Assembly (NCBI RefSeq): GCF_009389715.1
Contig: NC_052392.1
Location: 35,509,144 to 35,573,143 of the forward strand
DNA length: 64,000 bases
Direction of reading: 5' to 3'
DNA from: Phoenix dactylifera
Lineage: Eukaryota > Streptophyta > Magnoliopsida > Arecales > Arecaceae
Of this stretch, positions 23,921-35,966 are shown one piece after another. A model generated the notes under the pieces. That model had not been told where the DNA came from. It was given only the letters and a program-made list of their open reading frames with translations, and ran no database searches. Numbering within the stretch: position 1 is the stretch's first letter; every line of letters begins with the position of its first letter. The translations under genes were made by a program, and so were the position numbers.

Positions 23921-25849
23921 GCTCAATCCCTTATCCTCAATTAATTCTTGTCCAACCTGGTAATACCCACCAAATGGTCATTTCTGAGTTTACCTTCAAA
24001 TCGGAGAATCCACTTAAATTATCTAAGGATGAACATAGAGTTTCTTAGATGTTCCCAACTTTTGACCACAAAATAGGATACTGTCATTAACATGTTCAAA
24101 ATGACTTGTTTATCAATATGCCTTTCTTGCATCTAAATCCGCAACTAGTTCTTCCCTTTTTTTCCTCGACTACGGAATCTGTTGGAAAAATGACTGTCCC
24201 CAAAGCAAGTAGAGAGGGGAATGCAGGCTCTTATTGCATAAATGTTGAGTGAACAAAAGTAAGCAATGGGAGATCATTTATATGGATAAAAATTTTCATA
24301 TCATTGTGGCTAACATCATCATATTCTACTAAACTTTATCAATTTAGAACAGATTAGAAGAATTCCGATTATTAATGTCATTAGCTATTGTGGATCCTAT
24401 GAATACATAAATCTGCTTTCCTTCCTGTTTATATTCTGTGAAGATAGACTTTTGAGCTGTTGAAATACCCCAGTGATACATTTTCCTGCAGTGTGGCACT
24501 TTTGTTTCCCAAGATATTGTCATTGAGCTTAGCAGTTAACCTTGTCGCTTACACCTTTCTAGCGATTCTTTGTAAATGTCAAATGAATTATAATTCTGAA
24601 AAATTTGTTTTTTTCCCTCCAAAATGAGCATTAAAAAATTGGAATCCAAGAGCATAAGATTTTTATTTCCTTTGGAACCAATCCAAATCTTGGGTTGGTT
24701 TCAAAGTCTTAGCCAAACTTACAGGGCCAAATTTATACATATTGGCGATTTATGTCAATTCTTGTCATTTTATTCATTTGTTTGAATGTTAGATTGAATG
24801 TTCTCTGAACTGAAAATTTAGATTTTGTGAGTCTCTAGAAGATTTGGAAGGACTATGATGTAAGGTTTCAAAGAGATTGAGAGGACAAGTAAAATTTCGA
24901 TAGAGGTTCAGTTATCCTAGAACTCAAACCTCATAGACATTTAGGTTGTTATATGTTGTATGTCATCAAATAGGAATATGATATATTTGATCTCTAAACA
25001 TGATCTATTAACATCCTATTTTCAGACAAAGATGGTTTATTCTCATTTTGAAACAACTTAAGTGTACTTGTAATGGTCCTAAACAATATTGTATATTTTC
25101 AAAAGATGTCGTATAGTTTATTTTTAGATAATTTTTTTTTTTGGTTTTATCAGATTTTCTGCTCTAATTGAGTCTTTTAGAATTTTTATAATTTTAAATT
25201 AAGTTATCAAATTCGAAACTGATTTACTTTGGGTGAAATTATAACGTTTTTAAAATGTGATCTCAATAACTTTTACAATCTGCTGGACCCTTAATTAAGT
25301 GGTAAGTCTAATGCGTTGGTACTGTCTTGCATCATTCTCATACTACCTCACCCCTTGTTTTTTCTATCAATCACCCCCTTGACCTTCTATTAATTGAGTC
25401 ATACCTACATTCAGATGTCCAGAAAATCCACATGCCACAAACTTTGCCAATTAGAATCTTGAATAAAGTGAAGTGGAAAACCTTTGTAGGGTGCCCTTTC
25501 ATGCTTTAGCCTGGATACCCTTAATTCTATATCCCCCTTAAACCCCTTTGTGAGCAAAGTTCTTTAATTCCAATGGAATATATCAGAATCTAGAACCTAC
25601 TAGCTTAGATTAGGACCCTTAATTTTGCAAATGAGAATTTGTTTCTTACATAGTAAAGATGAAGGTATAATAATTATAACATGTATAATAATTATAATTA
25701 ACATTATTCATCAAGTCATCATGAATATTGCCTGCATCTTGCATCATCCAATATGCCTCAACAAAAATCAAAGTTTAAAACCATAGATAAGATGGGATAG
25801 GAAAAGGTACAAACTAGTTCAACTTACTACGTTTGGTTAGAAAGGCAAT
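23921..25849. other. AT-rich intergenic stretch, no gene recognised
   Basis: No splice-linked coding pattern, conserved protein motif or clear repeat boundary was found between the homopolymer tract and the solo LTR. Confidence 0.5.
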
Positions 25850-25854
25850 CATAA

Positions 25855-26510
25855 TGTTGCCGCTGATCCCGAGATGCTGACGCAGACCGCTACGGTGGAC
25901 CTGCGAGGCAACAGGCAAGGGTCAGAGAGCTCACCGGGTTGGCTTCGGTCGGGCCCTCCGATGCTTAAGACAGAGAAGGTTTTTTGATGGGGAGTAAGAA
26001 GGAAGAAAAAAGTAAGATGAATAATGCCGGTATGATAATTGAGCTATTGGGAGATTAGACAATAGAGTGTTCTTCCCACTTTTTTCTTTTACAAGGGGCC
26101 TCTGGACCTATTTATAGCGAGTATCCCGAATTTTCTGCGGATCGTATCCCAATAAACTCAGGGTCGTGCTGTAACAACCTGCTGATGTGGCGTAACAACC
26201 TAGGAACATGTTGTAACCACTTGGCATGTGATGGAATTGCCAGAGGCTCATTCGTATTTAGGTGAAGTGACCAAACTACCTATGCCTCGAGGGAGTTCTT
26301 CTCAACTCGGGATGGTTGCCTAGGTCATCGGGCTGAGTTGAGACTTCGGCTCTGGAGGTTGGCTACTTCTGGTCTGCTCGTCTCAGCTTTCTGGTTGGCT
26401 TAGGGGTCTCAACCAAAATGCCTTCTGAGTACGCCTGAGTCGCTACATGGATCATGAGCCTGTACAAATTTGACCGCACCACATTATCTTAGCAATTTGC
26501 TGCCACAACA
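25855..26510 (-). mobile_element. Solo LTR (656 bp) with 5-bp target-site duplication CATAA
   Basis: The segment begins TGTTG and ends CAACA, a perfect 5-bp terminal inverted repeat. It is bracketed by cataa at 25850-25854 and cataa at 26511-26515, the 5-bp duplication expected from LTR-retrotransposon integration. No PBS, polypurine tract or pol sequence is attached, so it is a solo LTR left by LTR-LTR recombination. A good TATA box (ctataaatagg) is read on the minus strand near 26118-26108, placing U3 at the right and R/U5 at the left; the element is therefore in minus orientation. Confidence 0.93.
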
Positions 26511-26515
26511 CATAA

Positions 26516-28892
26516 CAAATCAGTATTTAATATCAAACATGTTTTTGCTTATTAGACCAAACCCCAACAAGGCTAGATGGTTATAGCTATGGCTATGGCA
26601 TTTTCACCCAACAATGATTGAATCACCTAGGGAAGTGATTGCATCTGAAGCATGCTCTCTCAAGCTTTATGCACAAAGGTTCACTACGTGGGCCTTTTTT
26701 GTTTTATTTGATTTTTTGGTGCTATGTAGCAACATTAGTTTAGTGAGTGGAAGTTGATCTTATTATGTTGTGCAACAGGTTTGACGTTTTAGCTTGATAT
26801 TTAGAGTCCCTTAGGTGTCTTGCAACAAGTTTTGTGGATTTGTTCAAATTCATTTATTTCTTTTATCTTATTTACAACTCGAGGAGCAAGTTTGGGTGAT
26901 TGTAATTTTGCATTTGGCTGTGCATGTATATACAATTGCAAAGCTTATTCCAAAATGAGTATGTTAGGGACTAAGGTTGTAGTGTATTTGGATTATGTAT
27001 CTATATTCCATGTTTGTAGTTAAAATGAAATATTGTATCAATGTCAAGTTACTAAACATATGTTTTAGAACCATAGTCCTTGATACTCGAGGTAAATTAT
27101 ATATTTGGAGTTTGCTGTTAAAAATAAATCAATCATGAATTAGATGGGCTATTTGTTGCTAGAAAAGGAGAAACATGGAATCATCAGTATAGTAAGCAAA
27201 TTATATAATAACTAGTTAAGAGTGGTCATGTGTGTATTTGTGCTTTATGTGTTTGGTGACAGGAAGGGAAAGAGATGCAGAGCACGCAGCGTAGTAGCCA
27301 AATTATGAACATGAATAATTAAGGGTTGTTCATGTGTAAACTCATAAAATAGACTCAAAGGATTCATAAGAATCAAGAAAATGAGGAGTCTTGAGCATAT
27401 GAAAGGACAGGTGTCACTGTGAGTCAGAGCAACAAAGTTTTTGCAATGCTGATATCTAAGTGACCAACATTGGCATTACATGAATCTATTTAAACCGTGA
27501 TTGGCAGTCTCGAAGGCAGTCATGGACTATATAGGTGATTGATAAAACAGAAGCACATGCCACAACAAGCTGAGTACAATCAAGACTAGGAACTATGAGC
27601 TACAATTTGGTGGTCTAGAGATTTCTAGAATGATGTTTCCATCAACTATGCATGATCCTAAATTAATAGGCTAACAATTGCAGTTTGGTCATTGGATGAG
27701 CTAGCCAGCAAGGTTGCTTGTAATAAAATAAGTTTGCTAAGAAAGTTAAGTGGGGATATGGTAAGTGGCATGAAGTGGCGTGACAACAAGACAAACAGCT
27801 ATGTTCCATATTTCTAGGTGGATGATTGGAGATGACCACCAGCAGATACTTTACCACAATGTAGATTGCTAGTGGCCCTTAAGGTATGAAAAGTTGAAAT
27901 GAGACAAGATATGAATATGCACAATGGAACAAAGAACCTAGCTGAGCCTTAATGTAACCTTCTCAAGGCTGTGTAATTCAGGACTACAGATGACTATGAT
28001 GTGAGATAGATATACAAGCAACAAATGTGGTTGCTCTTAAGCTACATGGATACTAGGCAATGACTTCTGTGCATGGTGTTGATCAAATTGTTTGGGGCAC
28101 AGTACAGAGCGGAAGGCAAAGTGAACTAGTTGGATGATTTCTGCATTTTTGTAAAAAGTTCCATTGGTTGACTTTGGGTCAACTAAGACTCTCTAATTAG
28201 GTTCGGGCTAGATACTTTGCCTTTCCAGATTTGGGAAAGAGTTCTTCAGAGAGAAGGGCTTGTTGGACCTGACGGATCTGGAGGGATTTTGCCAAACAGG
28301 CCCTTGAACTAGACGGTAAGGAATGGAGACTATTAGGAGGTGAGGATAGGCCAAGTTTCTACCTGAGAATTAAAAGTTTTCCAGTATTACTTGTTAATTA
28401 AGGAGTAACTAAGTGTAATTCCCTCTGCTTTACAGGATTAAATTTATAGTAACTTGAAATAATATGAAATAAAGAGATTAAAAGAAATTAAGAATGTCGG
28501 TTATGATTATGGAATTCTGAAATCAAACATAGTTTATGATTGTTTTGTGCTGCATTTAAGAATACTAGATGAAGTTGCAAGCAATATAATACTCTGTAGT
28601 AAATCAAAAGAAATAATGTCAATTTAGTCCTAATCTTTCATCAAATGCTAATATAATTGGTTTGACTAGCTTCAATCTTTTGAATGAAAGGATTCTCTAC
28701 TTCGACCTCTGCTGCTTAGATATCCATTCATATATACTGCATGTATCTATTCACCATACTCAAGCATGCTGGAATCTCATCAGCTTACATGTGTTGATGA
28801 TTTTGAAACTGCTATTGGCAAGCACCTAGAACAATATATTACTTTGCATGGCTCCTAAAATCATATGACAAAATTATTTACAGAATATTATA
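26516..28892. other. Stretch upstream of the G3P permease fragment, no exon recognised
   Basis: I searched the plus strand for the missing N-terminal membrane segments of the permease and found none. Some moderately GC-rich text near 28080-28340 may be old repeat DNA. Confidence 0.45.
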
Positions 28893-28929
28893 ATGGTGAT
28901 TTACATTGAACTGCTTGTTGGTGTTGTAG

Positions 28930-29447
28930 CTGTGGCTGGCGAGCACTTATCGCACAAAACTGCAGGAATCCTTTCAACAATATTTGACATTGGAGGGGTA
29001 TTCGGTGGCATTTCAGCAGGATTCATTTCGGATAGTCTTGGTGTTCGTGCTCTGACTTCAGTTCTATTCCTTATGTTCTCAATCCCATCACTTATTCTTT
29101 ATCGAATATATGGAAGCGTATCAATGCACCTCAACATCGGACTAATGTTTCTATCTGGCTACTTTGTAAATGGCCCATATTCGCTTATTACCACAGCTGT
29201 TGCAGCTGATTTGGGTACTCAGGACACAATTAAAGGCAATTCACGAGCATTAGCTACTGTAACAGCCATTATTGATGGTACAGGTTCTGTTGGGGCAGCT
29301 TTGGGACCTTTACTTACAGGGTACATTTCAACTCGGGGATGGAACAGTGTTTTCTTGATGTTAATTTTTTCAACTTCTCTGGCAATTATGTTTTTGATAC
29401 ACATTGCAAAAGCTGAGGTTATTAGCAAGATGAGTGAGAGAACATAG
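28930..29447 (+). CDS. Glycerol-3-phosphate permease-like transporter (SLC37/MFS), C-terminal exon only
   Basis: The last coding exon probably starts at 28930, after the acceptor ttggtgttgtag, and ends at TAG 29445-29447. It encodes AVAGEHLSHKTAGILSTIF, IGGVFGGISAGFISDSLGV, FVNGPYSLITTAVAADLGTQ, LATVTAIIDGTGSVGAALGP and LLTGYISTRGWNSVFLMLIF. These are the conserved C-terminal helices of plant G3Pp proteins (sugar-phosphate/phosphate antiporter family), ending in a short charged tail. About 172 residues are present, whereas the full family length is near 500. The N-terminal half with its first six helices is not found upstream in 6 kb, so the gene is either split by a very long intron and the gap, mis-joined, or a truncated copy. 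The frame is open and conservation is high, which argues against long decay. Confidence 0.85.
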
Positions 29448-31480
29448 ATTAGGATAACAAAATGGATTTGGTATCATGAAAACAGAATGAATTGATATGT
29501 TGGTATCTGCTTTTTTTCTTGTTAATTTTTTTCCATTGTATGGAATGTATATGAAGTATACTTGGTTTACTTTTTGAGATTCCAAAGTACATTTCTACCA
29601 TAATGACATGTTATTGGAGTTGAGTGCAGCATCAGATTTGAGGAACTGACGATTATGCTACCTGACACATCCTTCATGGTGTGCTTGCATATCAGGTTGT
29701 AGAACTTCTCGATGAACCTGAATCCCCTTGCAGAATGTTTGGACTGAATGTTCAGTGATGACTGGCAATCATCTGAATTACATTTCAGGCTATTCAGTCT
29801 TGCGTCGTTGCTCGGATCCTCACAGCAATTCCAGAGAGGATGTCAGGATGGAGGTATGTATTTAGTTCATTTGAGACTTCTCTGGTTATGACCATGGAAT
29901 TCCTTACATCTCAAATTGATATTTGTTTTCCAAGGGACATTTTGTTGACATACCGTCAAATATTTTTTCCATTTCTAATTGTCAACATGTACTCATCAAT
30001 TTGACTTCTGCTCCACTTAAAATTGGGATCATCATTTATTAATAATTTCTGCACTTAAATCTTTTTTTACCTTGAAAAATGAGTATCGGCTTGAGATTTA
30101 TTAGTAATTTCCGCACTTTAACTCTTGTGTATAAGATTTTCTTGTTTTTTAGCTGGTTTTGGTGCAGGGAATAGGTGTTGCTTGCATCAGGCCTGTTGAT
30201 CACCTCTGGTTACAGGCTGTCTTCTCGTAATTCTGAGGTAGGACTCAGCTACATTCTTATGGGTCACATTACAAAATCTTTTTCTGTTTATATTGACAAT
30301 TGAACTAGAAGCTCACGTCCAACAATGGTAAGCCAAAGAAAGTCCTCAGTTCATGTTGAAGGTAAACATTTTGTTTGTCAGGTGCTGTATCAGGTTACCA
30401 TGTTATAAATGATTTTTAATGCATAAACCTTTCCAAGATGATCTTTCTTCGTAAATTCTCAGGTAAGTGGTTTATTTCTTGCTTAAATTTGAGGATCTTT
30501 GAGCTGGAGAAGGGTTGAGTTGTAAAAATGCAAGACTGTGTTTAGATACCTACTACCATTCCAGGAAATTATCATTTTTGCTGTTGTTTCATTTTCAAAT
30601 ATTGGAACATCATCCTTGTAAAATCAAAATAATTGCATAGCTTCATGCATTTCTATGTCAGAAGCATTTGCTTGTCCTTCCTGTGTGTTATCCTTAGCTC
30701 TCAATTGCTGTACGATAATGGGCATAAAGCCGTCTCAGTTTTCATTTGCCTCTCGTGCCTTTAGTATTACCCTCTATCGCCGCTAATTTCACAATTTACC
30801 TGGCTTGATACGATGGATAAGCTGATGCTCTGCCTTTTGGTGGTATATGTCGTGGATTCAATTTGAGTAATTCAATTCACCTTTTCTGCCAGACGTATCA
30901 ATACATGATATGTATCTACTTGTAGGGAATTAAAAAAAATGATTTTGTGGACTCAAAAAGGATAATTTGATGGGATATTTACTCAAACTAATATTATACT
31001 ATCTGGACTTAATTCTACTGTATTGATATCAGGTTTTGGATATAATTTTCTGAAGAAATTCAGAGATGCATGTCTAATATCTAAGATTGATTTCAGGCTG
31101 TTACAGTCAATATTGGGCCAAAGTTACTTACGGAAAGCTTAATGGTCCCTATTTGCTTTCTCTATGAAGTGCGATTTAGAGAAGATGCATCAGGATTCAG
31201 GAAATCTTTTTTCTCCAAACACTTCTATAAGGGACCTCGTCCACTTAGTAATTTTTATTCGTTCCAATTTTTTTGGCAAATCTGACTTCCTATTTTCAAT
31301 TCCAATTTTCCTATCTACAGCCAGATTGGAGTTATTTTTAGGTTGAGGAGGTATGCACTTGTTTAACCTAGTGGAGCTCAGAGTCAGTCAAGGCTTTCTT
31401 TTGAATGGATGCAAAATATTTTTATATGTATAGTTGCACATTAGATGCACATTACTTTTATGAAATCAGCCCACCCTCAT
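29448..31480. other. Probable 3' UTR and intergenic DNA, nothing recognised
   Basis: The part just after 29447 is likely the 3' UTR of the permease gene. A cag acceptor before gctattcagtcttgcg (about 29790) and a donor gaggtatgt (29853-) might mark spliced 3' UTR, but this is weak. No protein pattern is seen. Confidence 0.4.
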
Positions 31481-31489
31481 GAGATGAGT

Positions 31490-32240
31490 TCATACATGAC
31501 CCATTAAAATGTACCTTAGTGCTAGGGGGACAATAATGGACGAAACCATTGTGGAGGCATGGGACCAGGGAAAGCAAACTATATTTGCAGTAGGGGGCCC
31601 TTTCAGACGTGGTGAGCAACCCGGACCTCTTAAAATTTTAGTTCTTTGGGTGGAGTCATGGAGAAGGAGAAAGCCTTGTGGTGGCATTGGCATCAGCACG
31701 GCCCAAGTCTTGGTCTTCCTCCAGAAGACTTGAATTATTGAGCCGGTCAGCATCCGGCACCAAACACGCCGGGCATAAAGGAGCCTTGGCATCAGCAAGG
31801 CCTGAAAGAATTGCAGAGACACAATATGCTACAATATGCTTTGGCCTTTGACTGGAATGACACAATTGCCTCCTACCATCATAAGTAGCTGACGAAGCCT
31901 TCTCTCTCCCCTTTTCATGGAACCCTGATGGTTGATTCAAATTCTTGAATATAAAACTAGCGAGCAATATTATGATGAAAGAAGTTACACTAGCGACCTA
32001 AAATTATTCCCATTGGCAATCAGTATGTGACATAGTAGAGACCATCACTGAGAGAAGTAGCCTGCTCTTTTGCCACAAATAAGTGATAGATAGTCATCTA
32101 TCACTTATTTTATATATATATAAAAAAATTAATGATTGCTCAAGTAGAGATAATGGCCTCAAACTTGTTAAGACAACGAATGAGTCTGCTTTCCCGAATA
32201 GGAAATTGGCCTAATTCTCAACCGGTATCCCATTAAGTAG
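31490..32240. other. Unassigned stretch next to the mitochondrial insert
   Basis: Fairly GC-balanced sequence with short open frames on the minus strand (31822-31490 and 31967-31656) that I cannot assign. It may be further organelle or repeat DNA. A perfect short palindrome-like word tgatagatagtcatctatcacttat lies at about 32083-32112 followed by an AT run. Confidence 0.35.
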
Positions 32241-32244
32241 GTCG

Positions 32245-32475
32245 AGCACTAAGCAATATTCTGCGAAAGATTGTTTTGTTATATTCCAATGGTTCCGCAA
32301 GGAATGATGTCATAGCTCCTGCAGAAGTGATAACAATCAAAGTTGTAGGTGGGTATTCAAATAAAGGGGAGCACCTTGCTATCATGAAAAAGCCAGCTGT
32401 GACCATAGTTGTTGCATGAATCGAAGCAGATATTGAAGTAGAAGCCTCTATTGCATCGCGTGACCATCTCCTCAA
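32245..32475 (-). pseudogene. nad5: Nuclear copy of a mitochondrial nad5 fragment (NUMT)
   Basis: The minus-strand frame reads [37 protein letters not shown] and [12 protein letters not shown]. These correspond to the highly conserved proton-pumping region of mitochondrial NADH dehydrogenase subunit 5 (consensus WLPDAMEG, ALIHAATMVTAG, SPLFEY, GAMTS). After AMTSFLA the frame shifts and the match continues at DNA level for about 30 bases before fading. The SPLFEY segment separates it from the chloroplast homologue ndhF. Substitutions such as P-to-S in the EGPTP motif and the lack of flanking nad5 sequence show a decayed transfer, not a gene. Confidence 0.85.
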
Positions 32476-33693
32476 GACAAAGTTAGTGTTCGTTGTGTTG
32501 GAACGAGCCGGTCGAGAGATGGGAAGTGGGAAATCGCATTACTATGGGGTGGAAAGTTGTTTGCCCTAGCTATGGGAGTATTAATCTAAAGAAGCGAACA
32601 TCAGTTTTAGGGACGGGCTAGCCCGAGTCCCTGTGTTGGTAAAAAAAATGTTAGCAATTGCTTTGGTAAATAACGCAAATATCCCTTTGGCACAAATAAT
32701 TTTCATGATAAGTGGCTTGAGTAGCTAGAAAGAATGGCCTATGTTGGCCTTGAACAATATGAAATTGCTAAATATGGTCCTGCTGTGGAGTTCTTATATA
32801 ATTAGATCTTTCATTAGTTTTAGTCGTAGATCATGTCCTGCCTTCTAGTTCTTATATAATTAAATCGAGATACCCATTTTCTGTAAGAACAGAAGGCATC
32901 ATATAATCCAGTTGTCGGCAAATCAACCAATAGGTTTGCTTGAAGAGTAGACTTATTTGAGTTGAAAAAGAAGATGCAAAGGGAAGTATTATTGCCCACC
33001 AGCAGAAATTATTGATGGCACAAAGAGACAGGTGTATTGAAGGGTGGGATTTGTTCATTTATTTTTTCTTTTTCTTTCGGCACAGGGGGAATTACTAGCA
33101 CGGAATTATTTGGAATCTAGGTGTTATTAAAACAAGAATTAAATTGTTAAAATTTCTCCCTAAGCTAGTAATAAGTTAGTACCCAACTGCTAAATCTGAA
33201 ACAATGAGTTGACTTCAATTGGTGCAGTCTCTTGGCCCCAGAAAAGGAAAGGAATAATAGTAACAAAAAAATATTTCCATGGATGAAGACAACTAATGTC
33301 CACTGTGCCATCAGATATCTCATGCGCCACATCTAACCATCATCAATTCATCACAAGGAGCTATTCTATGTAAACAAGAGCTATAACTGAAGACAAGCAG
33401 TATAAGAATTCATTTCGGCCATCCACGCTTGTCCAATTGGAAATGTTAAAGTATTGCCTGTTGCATCAGAACCCAAATCATTGGAGAAAGCACCGGACGA
33501 CATGGTCCATTTTATCCTCTCACGAATCCTTTCCCCACTGCCATCAAAACCTTTTTAATCTTTGGGTCCACCCTGGTAGAAGTTGGCGTGCTCGCTCTGC
33601 CATCCACCAACTGCTGTCACTGACTCATCATTGAAGGTGACCGCTAATGATATGCAGGAACACTACAGCATATACTGTTCCCAAGAAGCTATG

Positions 33694-34115
33694 TTTTTTT
33701 TTTTTTTTTTTTTGGGTATAACAACAGCCCATACATGACGGATGTAAGTGCAGGTCATAAAGTTAAAAAAGATAAGTATATAAAGAAGACAGAATCGGTT
33801 GTTCCAAATCAAAACTTTCATAATACTGAGCTGTAAAAGATACTATTCAGTTCGCTGCACTATTAGTCTTTCTATAGTTATGAGGGATCCGATAGAAGAC
33901 ACACTTAGCTAAAAGAGTGTGGATGTCATGAATCAACTGTATCCCATCAGGCCCATGATCCGGCTTTTGGATTCACTCGATCACCGTGGCTGAGTCCTTC
34001 TTAAGAACGATGCGGTCCGCGCCCTGTACTCATTTCACATAGAAAACTCTCTCCCATTCGGCTCTGGCCTCGACACTGACCATCGTCTAATTGAAGATCC
34101 GTTGACCCCCAACCG
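33694..34115 (-). mobile_element. LINE 3' fragment with RNase H and poly(A) tail
   Basis: A 20-nt poly(T) at 33694-33713 is the tail of a minus-strand insertion. Upstream of it, the minus strand encodes a decayed RNase H: ARAEWERVFYVK, then a stop, VLKKDSATVIE, PDHGPDGIQLIHDIHTLL and RKTNSAAN. These correspond to the E, D and terminal motifs of the plant LINE RNase H domain. At least two in-frame stops are present. No clear target-site duplication was found. Confidence 0.8.
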
Positions 34116-34116
34116 C

Positions 34117-34165
34117 CACCAATGGTTAAGAAATGAAATGTTTATGGTTAAGAAATGAAGTGTTT
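34117..34165. repeat. 22-bp tandem duplication
   Basis: The unit ggttaagaaatgaaatgttt and two further bases is repeated once immediately with one substitution, at the 5' edge of the LINE fragment. Confidence 0.85.
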
Positions 34166-34180
34166 ATCGCCACAACTAAC

Positions 34181-34930
34181 TTGGATTGTGTGTGATGCAC
34201 ATGAGAGGAAAATGGATGAACATGTCTATGAAGCTTATCACGGACAGAAAAAATAATAGAAGATAAGGGATCTTATGAGCATCCCATTCAAGTGAGAATC
34301 AAAAATACAGTAGTATTACCTCATGGATGGCACTGGTTGCTTCTTTTATTCATTATGATAATTAAAACAACTCATGCATCAGTGGCTGACAAAGAAATAA
34401 AGGACTAAAAAGGGAGGGCTCAAACAAAAAAAGGCTTCATGGAGGAAGGTTCATGAACACAATGACTGAGACCTTTTCTCATTATAATGATTGCAAGTAT
34501 GATTTTGGATGGGGTGCATAAAATTGGTTATTTCTCCTTAGCAGTCTAGATTGGTAGCTACTAATGTCAGTTTTGATAAAGGTGAACATGAGAAGCATAT
34601 AGCTGATGGCTAGCCTTCTTCTGGAAATCAGTGTTGGGAAATTTGGCCTCAGTGATGACTTTGATTAAGAATGTAAAGTGGCAAGAAAAGAACTGCTTTA
34701 TATGAATAGAAATAAAGATGGTTCACGTGTGACTATTTATTTATTGTGAAATCTATCATTGGGTACCACTGATTTTAATGTCCCCTTCAAGACTATGGTC
34801 CGCTGGTCCAAGAGATGGTGAAAGAAGCAAGGTTTGATGGGATACGGCAAGGTTTGATATAGAAACATTTTTGTTGAATATCAATCGTCAAATTATAATT
34901 AGGCTTCAGAAATATGATTTAGGATGAGAT
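34181..34930 (+). repeat. Direct repeat A, copy 1
   Basis: Matches copy 2 at 37095-37970 in the same orientation over several hundred bases with many substitutions and indels. Shared words include ggatggcactg, catcagtggctga and aatagaaataaagatggtt. See copy 2 and the finding on the duplicated block. Confidence 0.8.
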
Positions 34931-35699
34931 CTAGTTACAAACAAATTTAATATATGGCTCACCTACATAGGAAAATAATAAAATTTAATCAGTTTATCAG
35001 TATAATAGCCCATATCAATTAGGACTATGAGAAATCTCATCTATCCAATCTTGTATGGAATTAGATGATACCCGGTCTCAAAAATTGGATTTTTTGCGAT
35101 GAGTACCCTTCTAAAAATTCAAATTTACGTGAATACTCTCTTAAAATTTATATTTATTTCTGTATTTTCATAAAATACTATTTTTATATAAATGCCTCTA
35201 ATATATCTGTTCTTCTAATACCATTAATAAAACTATATTTGTTTTAATTAAAAATAAAATAAAAATTTAAAATTATTTTTTATTCTCTATCGCGATCGTC
35301 TTATAAATATTACTTTTTGCACGTCCACCCATTAAGGATATTTTAGTCATGTTAATTTGAAACCGTTATTTTTTTAACGACTTTAGATGGTGTGGATACA
35401 TATGAAAAAATAAGAATAAAAAAATAAAATAGTAAAATAAATGTTTTATAAGAGTATACATATAAATATAAATTTGAAAGGTTATTTATATAAAATTTGA
35501 TATTTAAGAGAATATACGTTAAAAAAAAAAAAGCCCTCATAAATTTGATACTGTAAATCTGTACTTTGGTGAACGATAACCTGTTCTCACCATAGGTGAC
35601 CAGAGCTCAGATATTAGCGCTGGAACGACAGGTGGCGAGGTTCCTCACGCGTGTACCGTTATTTTTCCTATTCAACAAGGAATTAAAAAATATCTCTTT

Positions 35700-35966
35700 C
35701 CATTATAAATCTCACGAACTTTCGGAGAAAAATCTCGACTCTCTCGGTTTTCTTCCTCCCTTGGCTTCTTCCTCTTTATCCAGCTTAAAAAATCCACTCT
35801 TACTAAATTGCTCGTTATCTAATCCTCTTCCTCTCTCTCTCCCCATTCCTGATTTCCAAGGAGATTCTCCGAATCTTCTCTTCCCTTCCTCCTCTTCTTC
35901 TTCGTCCTCCTGCGTTCTCTTTTCTTCTTTGGTTCTTGCATCATTAAGGGTCCTTGAGATATAGCC
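35700..35966 (+). promoter_or_regulatory. Pyrimidine-rich 5' UTR/core promoter region of the PP2C gene
   Basis: The 250 bp before the PP2C start codon are strongly CT-rich on the plus strand (ttcctcctcttcttcttcg and similar). Such pyrimidine tracts are common in plant 5' UTRs and core promoters. The exact transcription start cannot be read. Confidence 0.45.

Noticed and set aside
28893..28929. Translation start of the permease at ATG 28893
   Set aside because: The first dozen codons do not match the family; the acceptor ending in tag at 28929 gives the conserved boundary, so this is an internal exon.
32245..32475. Chloroplast ndhF as source of the organelle fragment
   Set aside because: The SPLFEY and AMTS residues fit mitochondrial nad5; ndhF has a different sequence in this segment.
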